The position numbers were made by a program, and so were the translations under genes. Below, piece after piece: positions 16,750 through 24,566 of a stretch of DNA of 64,000 bases. Where the stretch lies: contig NZ_JAPCID010000005.1 in NCBI RefSeq assembly GCF_027587175.1, positions 1 to 64,000 of the forward strand, read 5' to 3'. Every line of letters starts with the position of its first letter. Positions within the stretch are counted from its first letter, which is position 1. The notes beneath the pieces were generated by a model. It ran no database searches and was not told the origin of the DNA. It worked only from the letters and a program-made list of their open reading frames with translations. This stretch comes from Solirubrobacter deserti (GTDB lineage: Bacteria; Actinomycetota; Thermoleophilia; Solirubrobacterales; Solirubrobacteraceae).

Positions 16750-16761
16750 GAGCCGGGTCAA
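16733..16761 (-). promoter_or_regulatory. promoter for the paaA-like operon
   Basis: On the lower strand TTGACC (16761-16756), a 17-nt spacer, and TACGCT (16738-16733, TANNNT). The -35 element overlaps the ATG of the divergent aldehyde dehydrogenase. The paaA ATG follows about 13 bases after the -10. The two polymerases could not bind at once. Confidence 0.5.
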
Positions 16762-18137
16762 TGACCAGTCTCGAAATCGTCAACCCCGGAACGGGTGAGC
16801 CGGTCGCGTCCGTCCCGGCCGCCACCCCCGAGGACGTCGACCGCGCGGTGCGGGCCGCGCACACGGCGCAGCGCGAGTGGGGTCGGCTGGCGTACGGCGA
16901 ACGCGGGAAGCACCTGCACGCGCTGGCGCAGACGTTCGAGGCGCACGTCGACGAACTCGTCCCGATCCTCGTCGCCGAGCAGGGCAAGACGATCCGTGAG
17001 GCCAAGATCGAGCTGCACAAGGCCGCGGACACGCTCGAGCACTACGCGGGCCTCTCCCGTCAGGTGCGCGCGGTCTCGATCCACAACGTGGACTCCGGTG
17101 TCGACGCGCGCGTCCTGCGCCGTCCACTCGGCGTCGTGGCCGCGATCGTCCCGTGGAACTTCCCGACGACGCTGCTGTGCAACAAGCTCGGCCCCGCGCT
17201 GCTGTGCGGCAACACGGTCGTGGCCAAGCCCGCCGACAGCACCCCGCTGACGACGCTGCGTCTACAGGAGCTGTTCGCCGAGGCGGGCCTGCCCGAGGGT
17301 GTCTTCCAGGTGCTGCCGGGGACGGGAGCCGTGACCGGCGAGGCGCTCGTCACGCACCCGCTCGTGCGCAAGGTCGCCTTCACCGGCTCGACGCCCGTGG
17401 GGGAGCGGGTGAGCGCGCTGGCGGCGGTCGGCTCCAAGCGCGTCACGCTCGAGCTGGGCGGAAGCGACCCGATGATCATCTGCGACGACGCCGACCTCAA
17501 GGCCGCCGCGTCCGCCGCCGCCATGGGCCGCTTCTACAACTGCGGGCAGGCGTGCCTGGCGATCAAGCGCCTGTACGTGTTCGAGGCCGTGGCGGACGAG
17601 ATCATCGAGGCGGTCGCGGCCAAGGCCAAGCGGCTGCGGCTCGGCGTGGGGGACGACCCGAACGCGCAGATGGGGCCGCTCCACAGCTTCAAGCAGCGCG
17701 ACCAGCTCGAGCGCCAGATCGCCGAAAGCGGGGGAGAGATCGTCGCGGGCGGCGGGCGGCCGGACGGCCTGGACTCGGGGTGGTTCCACGAGCCCACCGT
17801 GGTGGTGGAGCCGGGCAAGGACTCGCCGATGGCCGTCGAGGAGGTGTTCGGCCCCGCGCTCCCGATCTGGCGGGTGCGCGACATGGACGAGGCGATCGAG
17901 CTGGCCAACGCGTCGCCCTTCGGACTCGGGTCCAGCGTGTGGACGAGCGACCTCAACCGCGCCGAGCGAGCCGCGGCGGAGCTCGACTGTGGCTACACGT
18001 GGATCAACTCGCGCACGAAGGTCTACGACGAGCTGCCGTTCGGCGGGCTCAAGGCCTCGGGCTACGGGAAGGAGCACGGCTCGGAGGCGCTCGACTACTA
18101 CACCGACCAGAAATCGGTAGTGGTTCGACGGGCCTGA
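16761..18137 (+). CDS. NAD(P)-dependent aldehyde dehydrogenase
   Basis: A 458-aa ALDH-superfamily enzyme that oxidises an aldehyde to the acid. Visible residues are the VPWNFP motif near 130, the general base Glu231 in LELGGSDP, the nucleophile Cys265 in FYNCGQACLA, and a C-terminal PFGGLKASGYGKEHG. It resembles succinate-semialdehyde and aromatic aldehyde dehydrogenases. Next to a feruloyl-CoA synthetase it could serve as vanillin dehydrogenase, but that is an inference from position. It is divergent from the paaA-like operon and followed after 52 bases by the synthetase; that gap contains an 8-of-9 imperfect inverted repeat (18133-18141 with 18160-18168). Confidence 0.85.
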   Translation: MTSLEIVNPGTGEPVASVPAATPEDVDRAVRAAHTAQREWGRLAYGERGKHLHALAQTFEAHVDELVPILVAEQGKTIREAKIELHKAADTLEHYAGLSRQVRAVSIHNVDSGVDARVLRRPLGVVAAIVPWNFPTTLLCNKLGPALLCGNTVVAKPADSTPLTTLRLQELFAEAGLPEGVFQVLPGTGAVTGEALVTHPLVRKVAFTGSTPVGERVSALAAVGSKRVTLELGGSDPMIICDDADLKAAASAAAMGRFYNCGQACLAIKRLYVFEAVADEIIEAVAAKAKRLRLGVGDDPNAQMGPLHSFKQRDQLERQIAESGGEIVAGGGRPDGLDSGWFHEPTVVVEPGKDSPMAVEEVFGPALPIWRVRDMDEAIELANASPFGLGSSVWTSDLNRAERAAAELDCGYTWINSRTKVYDELPFGGLKASGYGKEHGSEALDYYTDQKSVVVRRA

Positions 18138-18189
18138 GGGCACGCGGGCTGTATGTTCGGCCCTGAGGTAGGAAACAGGAGGGAGAGAG

Positions 18190-20010
18190 ATGACGATCGT
18201 CCAGCCGGCGCTCGCCCCGCCGCGGATCAAGACCCGCACCGAACCCGACGGCAGCCTCGTCCTGCGGTCGGAGATCGAGCTCGAGCCGTCCGAGGCCAGC
18301 CTGGGACTGCTGCTGCGGCACTGGGCGCGTGAGGCCCCTGACCGCGTATTCCTCGCTGAACGCGGGCCGGACGGCGAGTGGATCGAGCTGACGTGGGGCG
18401 AGGCCGGCCGCAAGGCCAACGGTGTGGCCCAGGCGCTGCTCGACCGCGACCTCGGTCCTACGCGGCCGCTCATGATCCTGTCCGGCAACGGGATCGACCA
18501 CGCGCTGCTGACCTTGGGCGCGTTCCTGGCCGGCGTGCCGGTCGTGCCCGTCTCGCCGGCGTACTCGTTGATGAGCCAGGACTTCGGCAAGGTCAAGCAC
18601 ATCGCGGCGCTGGTGAAGCCGGGGCTCGTGTACGCGGCCGCCGCCGGGCCGTTCGAGGGCGTGTTGAGCGCGGTCGACTTCGGCGGGGCCGAGCTCGTGC
18701 TCGCGGGCGGGAACGGTGCGACGCATTTCTCCGACCTCGTCGAGACGGCGCCGACGATGGCCGTCGAGGACGCGCTGCGCGCGGTCGGGCCCGACAGCGT
18801 GGCCAAGATCCTGTTCACGTCGGGCTCGACGGCGATGCCCAAGGGCGTGATCAACACGCACGGGATGTTGTGCGCCAACCAGCAGTCGCTGGCGCAGATC
18901 TGGCCCTTCACGCGCGACACGCCGCCCGTGCTCGTGGACTGGCTGCCGTGGAACCACACGTTCGGCGGCAACCACAACTTCAACCTCATCCTCAAGCGCG
19001 GCGGGACGCTCTACATCGACGCCGGCCGCCCGGCGCCGCCGCTGATCCCGATCACGGTCAAGAACCTCACGGAGATCGCGCCGACGATCTACTTCAACGT
19101 GCCCGCGGGCTACGGCGCGCTGCTGCCGTTCCTGGAGCGCGACGAGGCGTTGCGCGCGAAGTTCTTCGAGCGCCTGGACCTGATCTTCTACGCCGCCGCT
19201 GCGCTGCCGCAGGACCTGTGGACGCGGCTCGAGAATGTCGCGCGCGAGGCCCGCGGCGAGCCGGTGATGATGACCTCGTCGTGGGGGCTGACCGAGACGT
19301 CGCCGCTGGCGACCGCGGCGCACTTCCCGATCGACCGCGCGGGCGTGATCGGCGTGCCGGTGCCGGGCGTCGAGATCAAGCTCACGCCGGTCGAGGACAA
19401 GCTCGAGATGCGCGTGAAGGGCCCGAACGTCACGCCGGGCTACCTTGGGCAGCCGGACCTGACCGCGAAGGCGTTCGACGCGGACGGCTGGTACCGCACC
19501 GGCGACGCGGGCAAGCTCGAGGACCCTGAGGACGCGAACAAGGGGCTCGTGTTCGACGGGCGCGTGGTCGAGGACTTCAAGCTGATGACGGGCACGTTCG
19601 TGTCGGTCGGCAACCTGCGCGTGAAGGCGCTGGCGGCCGCTTCGCCGCTGCTGATGGACGCGGTCGTGTGCGGCGAGGGACGCGACTACGTCGGGCTGCT
19701 GGCGTGGCTGAACCTGGGTGCCGCGCGCGAGATCGCGGGGCAGCCCGACGGCGAGCTCGAGGCGCTGGTCGAGTCCGAGCGCGTCCACGCGTTCGTGCGC
19801 GAGCGGATGCAGGCCTACAACGCCGAGCACCCGGGGTCCTCGACTCGGGTGCAGCGCGTCGTGCTGCTGGCCGAGCCGCCGTCGCTGGACGCCAACGAGA
19901 TCACCGACAAGGGCTACGTCAACCAGCGCGCCGCGCTGCAGCGCCGCCACGCGTTCGTGGACGGGCTGTTCGCCGAGAAGCCGACGGCCGAGGTGATCGT
20001 CTGCCCGTAG
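18190..20010 (+). CDS. feruloyl-CoA synthetase-like acyl-CoA ligase
   Basis: A 606-aa ANL-superfamily ligase. The ATP-binding loop is FTSGSTAMPKGVINTH (about 213-228). The long motif DWLPWNHTFGGNHNFNLIL (about 248-266) is characteristic of feruloyl-CoA synthetases. DGWYRTGDAG and the late lysine of EITDKGYVNQ complete the active site. It would activate ferulate or a related hydroxycinnamate with ATP and CoA. A GGAGGGAGAG ribosome site precedes the ATG. It sits between an aldehyde dehydrogenase and a hotdog thioesterase. The enoyl-CoA hydratase/aldolase that usually completes ferulate to vanillin conversion is not adjacent. Confidence 0.85.
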   Translation: MTIVQPALAPPRIKTRTEPDGSLVLRSEIELEPSEASLGLLLRHWAREAPDRVFLAERGPDGEWIELTWGEAGRKANGVAQALLDRDLGPTRPLMILSGNGIDHALLTLGAFLAGVPVVPVSPAYSLMSQDFGKVKHIAALVKPGLVYAAAAGPFEGVLSAVDFGGAELVLAGGNGATHFSDLVETAPTMAVEDALRAVGPDSVAKILFTSGSTAMPKGVINTHGMLCANQQSLAQIWPFTRDTPPVLVDWLPWNHTFGGNHNFNLILKRGGTLYIDAGRPAPPLIPITVKNLTEIAPTIYFNVPAGYGALLPFLERDEALRAKFFERLDLIFYAAAALPQDLWTRLENVAREARGEPVMMTSSWGLTETSPLATAAHFPIDRAGVIGVPVPGVEIKLTPVEDKLEMRVKGPNVTPGYLGQPDLTAKAFDADGWYRTGDAGKLEDPEDANKGLVFDGRVVEDFKLMTGTFVSVGNLRVKALAAASPLLMDAVVCGEGRDYVGLLAWLNLGAAREIAGQPDGELEALVESERVHAFVRERMQAYNAEHPGSSTRVQRVVLLAEPPSLDANEITDKGYVNQRAALQRRHAFVDGLFAEKPTAEVIVCP

Positions 20011-20012
20011 GC

Positions 20013-20417
20013 ATGCCGCCCGTCGGCGGTGAACAGGTCGCCGAGGAGGACTGCCTCGACGGCGTCCTCGGCTTCCAGGTGGTGTCGATCGGCGACGGGG
20101 AGGCGGTGGCCCGCTTCCCGGTCGCCGACCGCGTGCGCCAGCGCTTCGGGCTCGTCCACGGCGGCGCCTACGCGGCGCTGGCGGAGATGATCGCGACCGA
20201 GGCGACGGTCGCGATCGTCCACCCGGACGGGTTCGCCGCGATGGGGTCGTCCAACGACACGAGCTTCCTCAAGCCCGCGCGCGGTGAGTGGATCACCGCG
20301 CGCGCCCGCGCCCGCCACCGGGGGCGCACGACGTGGGTGTGGGAGGTCGACCACACCGACGGCGAGGACCGGCTCGTGGCGGTGAGCCGCGTGACCATCG
20401 CGGTGCGGCCCCGCTAG
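20013..20417 (+). CDS. PaaI-family hotdog thioesterase
   Basis: A 134-aa hotdog-fold acyl-CoA thioesterase. The signature FGLVHGGAYAALAEMIAT (about 48-65) includes the HGG loop and the catalytic-position Glu of the PaaI/4HBT family. The second half has the expected strands (TSFLKPARGEWITARARA, WVWEVDHTD). It begins 3 bases after the stop of the feruloyl-CoA synthetase gene, so it probably hydrolyses stalled aryl-CoA esters from that pathway. Its stop overlaps the convergent SDR stop in the shared CTAG. Confidence 0.8.
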   Translation: MPPVGGEQVAEEDCLDGVLGFQVVSIGDGEAVARFPVADRVRQRFGLVHGGAYAALAEMIATEATVAIVHPDGFAAMGSSNDTSFLKPARGEWITARARARHRGRTTWVWEVDHTDGEDRLVAVSRVTIAVRPR

Positions 20418-21169
20418 CGCGGCTTGGTCAGCAGGCCGCTCACGCGCGCCGTCACGGCATCCGGAAGGAACCGGCTCACGAGGTGGGTCGCCTTGGTCAG
20501 CGTCGAAGCCGCGACGACCGTCTCGCGCCCCGCCATCAGCGCCTCGAACGCCTGCTGGGCCACCTCGGACGGCTCGTCCTTGGGCATGTCGCCCCCGAGG
20601 ATCGTCGTCTCCTGGCCGGCCTTGGCGAAGATCGGCGTGTCGGTGGCGCCCGGCTCGAGCACGGTCACGGACACCCCGTGGTCGCGCAGCTCGTGGCGGA
20701 GGCTGATCCCGAACGAGCGCGCGAACGCCTTGCTCGCGTTGTAGGCCGCCTGGTGTGGACCGGGGAAGGCTTCGACGATCGAGGCCGTGATCAGCACGCG
20801 TCCGCGCCCCGCGGCCGCCATCTCGGCGGTCAGCAGGCGGGCGAGGTGCACGAGCGAGCGGCAGTTGAGATCGACGAGCTCGAGCTCGCGGTCGAGATCG
20901 TCGCTGCGGGCCGTGATGCCGGCGTTGAGTGCGAGCGCCGTGACGTGCCGGTGGCGCACGCGCGCGTGCAGTTCCTCGACGCCCGCAGGCGTAGCGAGAT
21001 CGACCTGCACGCCCTCGGCACCGAGCGCGTCGGCGACGGCGCGCAGGCCGTCGTCCTCGGCCGCCACCACGAGCTCGAACCCGTGGCGCGAGAACTCCCT
21101 TGCCAGCTCCAACCCGATACCGCTCGAGGCGCCGGTCACGACCGCCAGCGGGCGGTGTGGTTCCGTCAT
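20414..21169 (-). CDS. SDR oxidoreductase
   Basis: A 251-aa short-chain dehydrogenase. VVTGASSGIGLELA is the cofactor motif, ALALNAGI replaces the common NNAG, and ITASIVEAFPGPHQAAYNASK holds the catalytic Ser, Tyr and Lys. The C-terminal extension (LVSRFLPDAVTARVSGLL) resembles DltE/YbbO-like SDRs. ATG at 21169 is chosen; a longer in-frame start lies at 21187. It stands alone, convergent with the thioesterase. The substrate is unknown. Confidence 0.8.
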   Translation of the reverse strand: MTEPHRPLAVVTGASSGIGLELAREFSRHGFELVVAAEDDGLRAVADALGAEGVQVDLATPAGVEELHARVRHRHVTALALNAGITARSDDLDRELELVDLNCRSLVHLARLLTAEMAAAGRGRVLITASIVEAFPGPHQAAYNASKAFARSFGISLRHELRDHGVSVTVLEPGATDTPIFAKAGQETTILGGDMPKDEPSEVAQQAFEALMAGRETVVAASTLTKATHLVSRFLPDAVTARVSGLLTKPR

Positions 21170-21269
21170 ATGAACCGCGTTACCCATTTGCTGCACGTAT
21201 GTGACTCGACCGTCGTCGGGTAGGGCCTCAACCAATGTCGCGTGTGATCGAGTCGGGAGCGGGGCACTG

Positions 21270-21698
21270 ATGTACGGCGACTGCCGGACCGAGGAGATCG
21301 ACGCGCCGCCGCAGGCGTGCTTCGACGCGCTCACGGATTTCGAGGCGCTGCCGACGTGGCAGGGCGCTGTGAAGTCGGTGCGCGTGCTCGAGCGGGACGC
21401 GACCGGGAGGGCCCGCGTGGTCGAGTTCGAGGTCGACGCGAAGGTCAAGCGCGTCAAGTACCGGCTGCGCCAGGTCTACGACGAGCCGCACCGGATCGGC
21501 TCGGAGTACGCAGGCGGCGACTTCCGCGACATGACCGGTGAGTGGCGCTTCGTCGACCTCGGCGACGGCCGCACCCGCGCCGAGCTCGACCTCAACATCG
21601 ACCCGGGCCGCTTCGTGCCCGGCCCGATCCGATCCGCGATCGCCGACGCGGTCATGCGCCGGTCGCTCGCGGACCTCAAGCGCCACCTCAGTCGCTGA
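21270..21698 (+). CDS. SRPBCC (START-like) family protein
   Basis: A 142-aa protein of the polyketide cyclase/dehydrase SRPBCC fold. It has the typical opening (EEIDAPPQACFDALTDFEAL with PTWQ) and central strands VVEFEVDAKVKRVKYRLRQV and RTRAELDLNIDPGRFVPGP. These proteins bind hydrophobic ligands in a deep cavity; no catalytic residue is obvious. ATG at 21270 after a GGGAGCGGGG site. Its end overlaps the convergent Rieske oxidoreductase gene by 11 bases. The function is unknown. Confidence 0.75.
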   Translation: MYGDCRTEEIDAPPQACFDALTDFEALPTWQGAVKSVRVLERDATGRARVVEFEVDAKVKRVKYRLRQVYDEPHRIGSEYAGGDFRDMTGEWRFVDLGDGRTRAELDLNIDPGRFVPGPIRSAIADAVMRRSLADLKRHLSR

Positions 21699-23142
21699 GC
21701 GGCTTGGTCTCCAGGCGGTGGACGGCCGGACCCTGCAGGACGGTGCCGTCGACCGCGTAGCGCGAGCCGTGGCACGGGCAGTCCCACGACGTCTCGGCGG
21801 TGTTGAAGTTGACCTGGCAGCCGAGGTGGGTGCACACGGGGGAGACGGCGTAGAGCTTGCCTTCGGGGTCGCGGTAGCCGGCGACGCGCTCGCCGTTGTG
21901 GCGCACGATGTCGCCCTCGCCCGGAGCCAGCGACTCGAGCGGGCGCCGGCCCCGGTGCCGGACGCGGTCGGCGACGAAGCGCGCGCCGGTCACCGCGTTG
22001 TCCTTGATCAGCCTTGGGCCGCCGACGCGCACGTTGAAGCGGTTCGGGTCGAAGAGCGCGGCGTAGGGGTTCTCGCGCCCGAGCACGAGATCGGCGAGCA
22101 GCTGCGCGGCCGCGGTCCCGCCCGTCATGCCCCACTTGGCGAAGCCGGTGGCCATCAGCACGCGCTCCTCGAACGGGGTCATGTGGCCGACGAACGGCAG
22201 GCCGTCGATGGTCACGTTGTCCTGCGAGGACCAGCGGTGGTCGACGGACCGCACGCGCCAGTGCTCGCGCGCGAACGCCTCCAGCGCGGCGTAGCGCTCT
22301 TCGGTGTCCCCACCCGTGCCGGTGCGGTGGCCCTCGCCGCCGACCAGCAGCTTGTCGTCGACGACGCGCACGGAGCGGGTCGGCGAGTCACCCGAGATGA
22401 ATATGCCGTCGGGCAGCTCGCCCTCGATGTCGCACACGATCGCGTACGAGCGCATCGGGTGCGCGCGCGCGAACGCGAGCGAGCGATCCGGGAACGGGAA
22501 GTGGGTCGCGACGATCGTGTGCTCGGCGCTGATGTTGCCGCCGGGCGTGCGCACGAACTCGCCGACCTGGATCGCGTGCGTGTGCTCGTAGACCTCGGGC
22601 AGGTCGCGCACGAGCCCGTACAGGTACTTGAGCGGGTGGAACTCGGCCTGGTCGTCGAAGCGCACCGCGGCGGCGACCGGGAGCGGCAGCGGGACCTCGC
22701 TCACGAGGGTCGCGGGCAGGCCCGCACCGGCTGCGGCCCGCGTCTCGTCGATCACCTTCTGGCGCTCGGAGTCGGAGGTCACGTACGCGTAGGACGCGCG
22801 GCGCCGGAAGTCGGAGTGCTCGCCGGCGTGCGCGGCGACCCACTCCAGCGCGGCCTCGTTCGCGCCCCCGTACGCGGCCGCCGCCTGCGGCCCGTGCTGG
22901 TCGCGCAGCTGCGCGTAGATCAACCCGTGCTGGGAGGAGACCTTGGCCGTGGTGTGCCCGGTCACGCCGTGCCCGACCCGGTTGGCGTCGATCAGCACGA
23001 CCCGCGCGCCCGCCTCCTGCAGCAGCCACGCGGCCGTGACGCCGACGATGCCGCCGCCGATGACCGCGACGTCCGCGCTGACGTCGCCATCCAGGCGCCC
23101 GAACGACGGCGCCGGCTCCTCGAGCCAGATCGAGCCCTTCAT
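21688..23142 (-). CDS. FAD-dependent oxidoreductase with C-terminal Rieske domain
   Basis: A 484-aa two-domain protein. Residues 1-370 form a DAO-type flavoprotein: AVIGGGIVGVTAAWLL binds FAD, followed by VTGHTTAKVSSQHG and a DGLPFVGHM.. GFAKWGMTGG segment. Residues about 395-480 form a Rieske [2Fe-2S] domain with Cys-x-His (CTHLGC) and Cys-x2-His (CPCHGS). Proteins of this layout are known in bacilli and actinobacteria, but their substrate is not established. The ATG at 23142 overlaps the stop of an upstream SRPBCC gene (ATGA), so the two are coupled and may act on the same small molecule. Confidence 0.85.
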   Translation of the reverse strand: MKGSIWLEEPAPSFGRLDGDVSADVAVIGGGIVGVTAAWLLQEAGARVVLIDANRVGHGVTGHTTAKVSSQHGLIYAQLRDQHGPQAAAAYGGANEAALEWVAAHAGEHSDFRRRASYAYVTSDSERQKVIDETRAAAGAGLPATLVSEVPLPLPVAAAVRFDDQAEFHPLKYLYGLVRDLPEVYEHTHAIQVGEFVRTPGGNISAEHTIVATHFPFPDRSLAFARAHPMRSYAIVCDIEGELPDGIFISGDSPTRSVRVVDDKLLVGGEGHRTGTGGDTEERYAALEAFAREHWRVRSVDHRWSSQDNVTIDGLPFVGHMTPFEERVLMATGFAKWGMTGGTAAAQLLADLVLGRENPYAALFDPNRFNVRVGGPRLIKDNAVTGARFVADRVRHRGRRPLESLAPGEGDIVRHNGERVAGYRDPEGKLYAVSPVCTHLGCQVNFNTAETSWDCPCHGSRYAVDGTVLQGPAVHRLETKPLSD

Positions 23143-23576
23143 TCGGCCTCCCGCAGCGCGAGGTCCTCGAGCCGCATCAGCGTCTCCGCGTTGCGCACGC
23201 GCGTCGCGAGCTGCACCAGCGGGATGTACTTGAGGGGGGTGTAGATCTGATCCGGGTCCTCGATGATCCGCACGCGCGTGCCGCCGTCCACCGGCTCCAG
23301 CTCCAGCTCGATCGACGCGGTGCCGAGCGGCCGCCCCTTCGCCCGCAGCTTCAGCCGCCGCCCCGGCTCAGCCTCCAGGACCTCGGTGTGGTCGCTGAGC
23401 GTCAGCGGACCGAAACCGATCGTGTGGTGCAGCTTGGTCCCGACCGCCGGGAAGTCGGCGTCGGCGTCACGGATGTACTTCGAGCCCACGACCCAATAGC
23501 CGTAGGACCCGGCCCGGGCCAGCACCGCCCAGACGGCCGCGGGCGGAACCGGCATGAAGCGCTCGTTCTTGGCCAC
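23139..23576 (-). CDS. SRPBCC (polyketide cyclase-like) family protein
   Basis: A 145-aa START-like protein with the N-terminal PVPPAAVWAVLARAGSYGYW motif, strands around LTLSDHTEVLEAEPGRRL and RVRIIEDPDQIYTPLKYIP, and a long C-terminal helix. No ligand can be predicted. It is the first gene of a two-gene leftward unit with the Rieske flavoprotein (4-nt overlap). The 168 bases upstream, to the divergent FRG gene, show no other gene. Confidence 0.75.
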   Translation of the reverse strand: MAKNERFMPVPPAAVWAVLARAGSYGYWVVGSKYIRDADADFPAVGTKLHHTIGFGPLTLSDHTEVLEAEPGRRLKLRAKGRPLGTASIELELEPVDGGTRVRIIEDPDQIYTPLKYIPLVQLATRVRNAETLMRLEDLALREAE

Positions 23577-23744
23577 GAGACCTCACTCCCCCCTCACGCG
23601 CGACACGAACCTCGCCGTCACCGACGTGACGCCGCGTCCGCGCCAGCTCGCGCGCCCGGGCAGCACCCAGGCATGGCCGACGATCACCCGACACGCATGC
23701 GCGCGCTCGCGCGAACGAGCGGCCGCGGCGAGTAGGTTTGCAGC

Positions 23745-24563
23745 GTGGAACGGATCACGTCCTGGCGCGAGTTCGACGACGCGGTGGCGGCGGCGGCGTC
23801 GGCCGGGTCCGACGAGCGGGTGCACTCCTCGCTGGTGTTCCGGGGGTTGGCGCGCTCGCGCTATTCGAACCTCCCGAGCCTCGCCCGCCTGGGTGAGAAC
23901 TCCGCCCGCCTCGAGCGGCACCTGATCCGCAACTTCCGCAAGTACGCGCACCGCGAGCGGCCCGGTCCGACGCTGTGGGACTGGTTGTCGCTCGCCCAGC
24001 ACCACGGGCTGCCGACGCGGCTGCTGGACTGGACGTTCTCACCGTTCGTGGCCGCGCACTTCGCCACCGCCTCGCACCCCGAGGAGGACGGCGTCGTGTG
24101 GGCCGTGGACTGCGCGGCGGCCCACGAACGGCTGCCGGTGCCGCTGCAGTCCGCGCTGCACCAAGAAGGCGCGACGGTCTTCACCACCGAGCTGCTGGCC
24201 GCGCACGCCCCGACGCTCGACGCGCTCGACCACTTCAACGAGACCGAGCCGTTCGTGCTCTTCTTCGAGCCGCCTTCGCTGGACGACCGGATCGTCAACC
24301 AGTCCGCGGTGCTGTCGACGATGTCTGACCCGTGCAGCGGCATGGACGAGTGGCTGGACGCCAACGAGGACCTCCACCACGCGTGGCGGCTGACGCCCGA
24401 GGCGAAGGCCGACATCCGTGAGCGCCTGGATCAGGCCAACATCACCGAGCGCGTGCTGATGCCCGGCCTCGACGGCCTGGCCGCGTGGCTGCGCCGCTAC
24501 TACGGCCCGTCCCTGCGCACGTCGTCCGACGGCCAGGAAGAGGGCGCCGCGATGGCCGGGTGA
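23745..24563 (+). CDS. FRG-domain protein
   Basis: A 272-aa protein with an FRG domain over most of its length. The naming FRG is seen at about residues 33-35 (LVFRGLARSRYSNL), followed by LWDWLSLAQHHGLPTRLLDW (about 78-97) and SPFVAAHFAT. This domain is found in phage-related, toxin and abortive-infection proteins and in stand-alone chromosomal genes; its reaction is not firmly established. GTG at 23745 is the only plausible start. There is no partner antitoxin, phage or repeat nearby. It converges tail-to-tail with the HD-GYP gene with only 3 bases between them. Confidence 0.75.
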   Translation: MERITSWREFDDAVAAAASAGSDERVHSSLVFRGLARSRYSNLPSLARLGENSARLERHLIRNFRKYAHRERPGPTLWDWLSLAQHHGLPTRLLDWTFSPFVAAHFATASHPEEDGVVWAVDCAAAHERLPVPLQSALHQEGATVFTTELLAAHAPTLDALDHFNETEPFVLFFEPPSLDDRIVNQSAVLSTMSDPCSGMDEWLDANEDLHHAWRLTPEAKADIRERLDQANITERVLMPGLDGLAAWLRRYYGPSLRTSSDGQEEGAAMAG

Positions 24564-24566
24564 GAA

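Noticed and set aside
16720-16761. TTG start at 16761 extending the PaaA-like protein by 14 residues
   Set aside because: The bases form good -35/-10 elements for both directions, and the -35 would lie in the coding part. The ATG at 16719 fits better.
16761-20417. Complete ferulate-to-vanillate pathway
   Set aside because: CoA synthetase and aldehyde dehydrogenase are present, but no feruloyl-CoA hydratase/lyase is adjacent. The crotonase at 31837 belongs to another operon.
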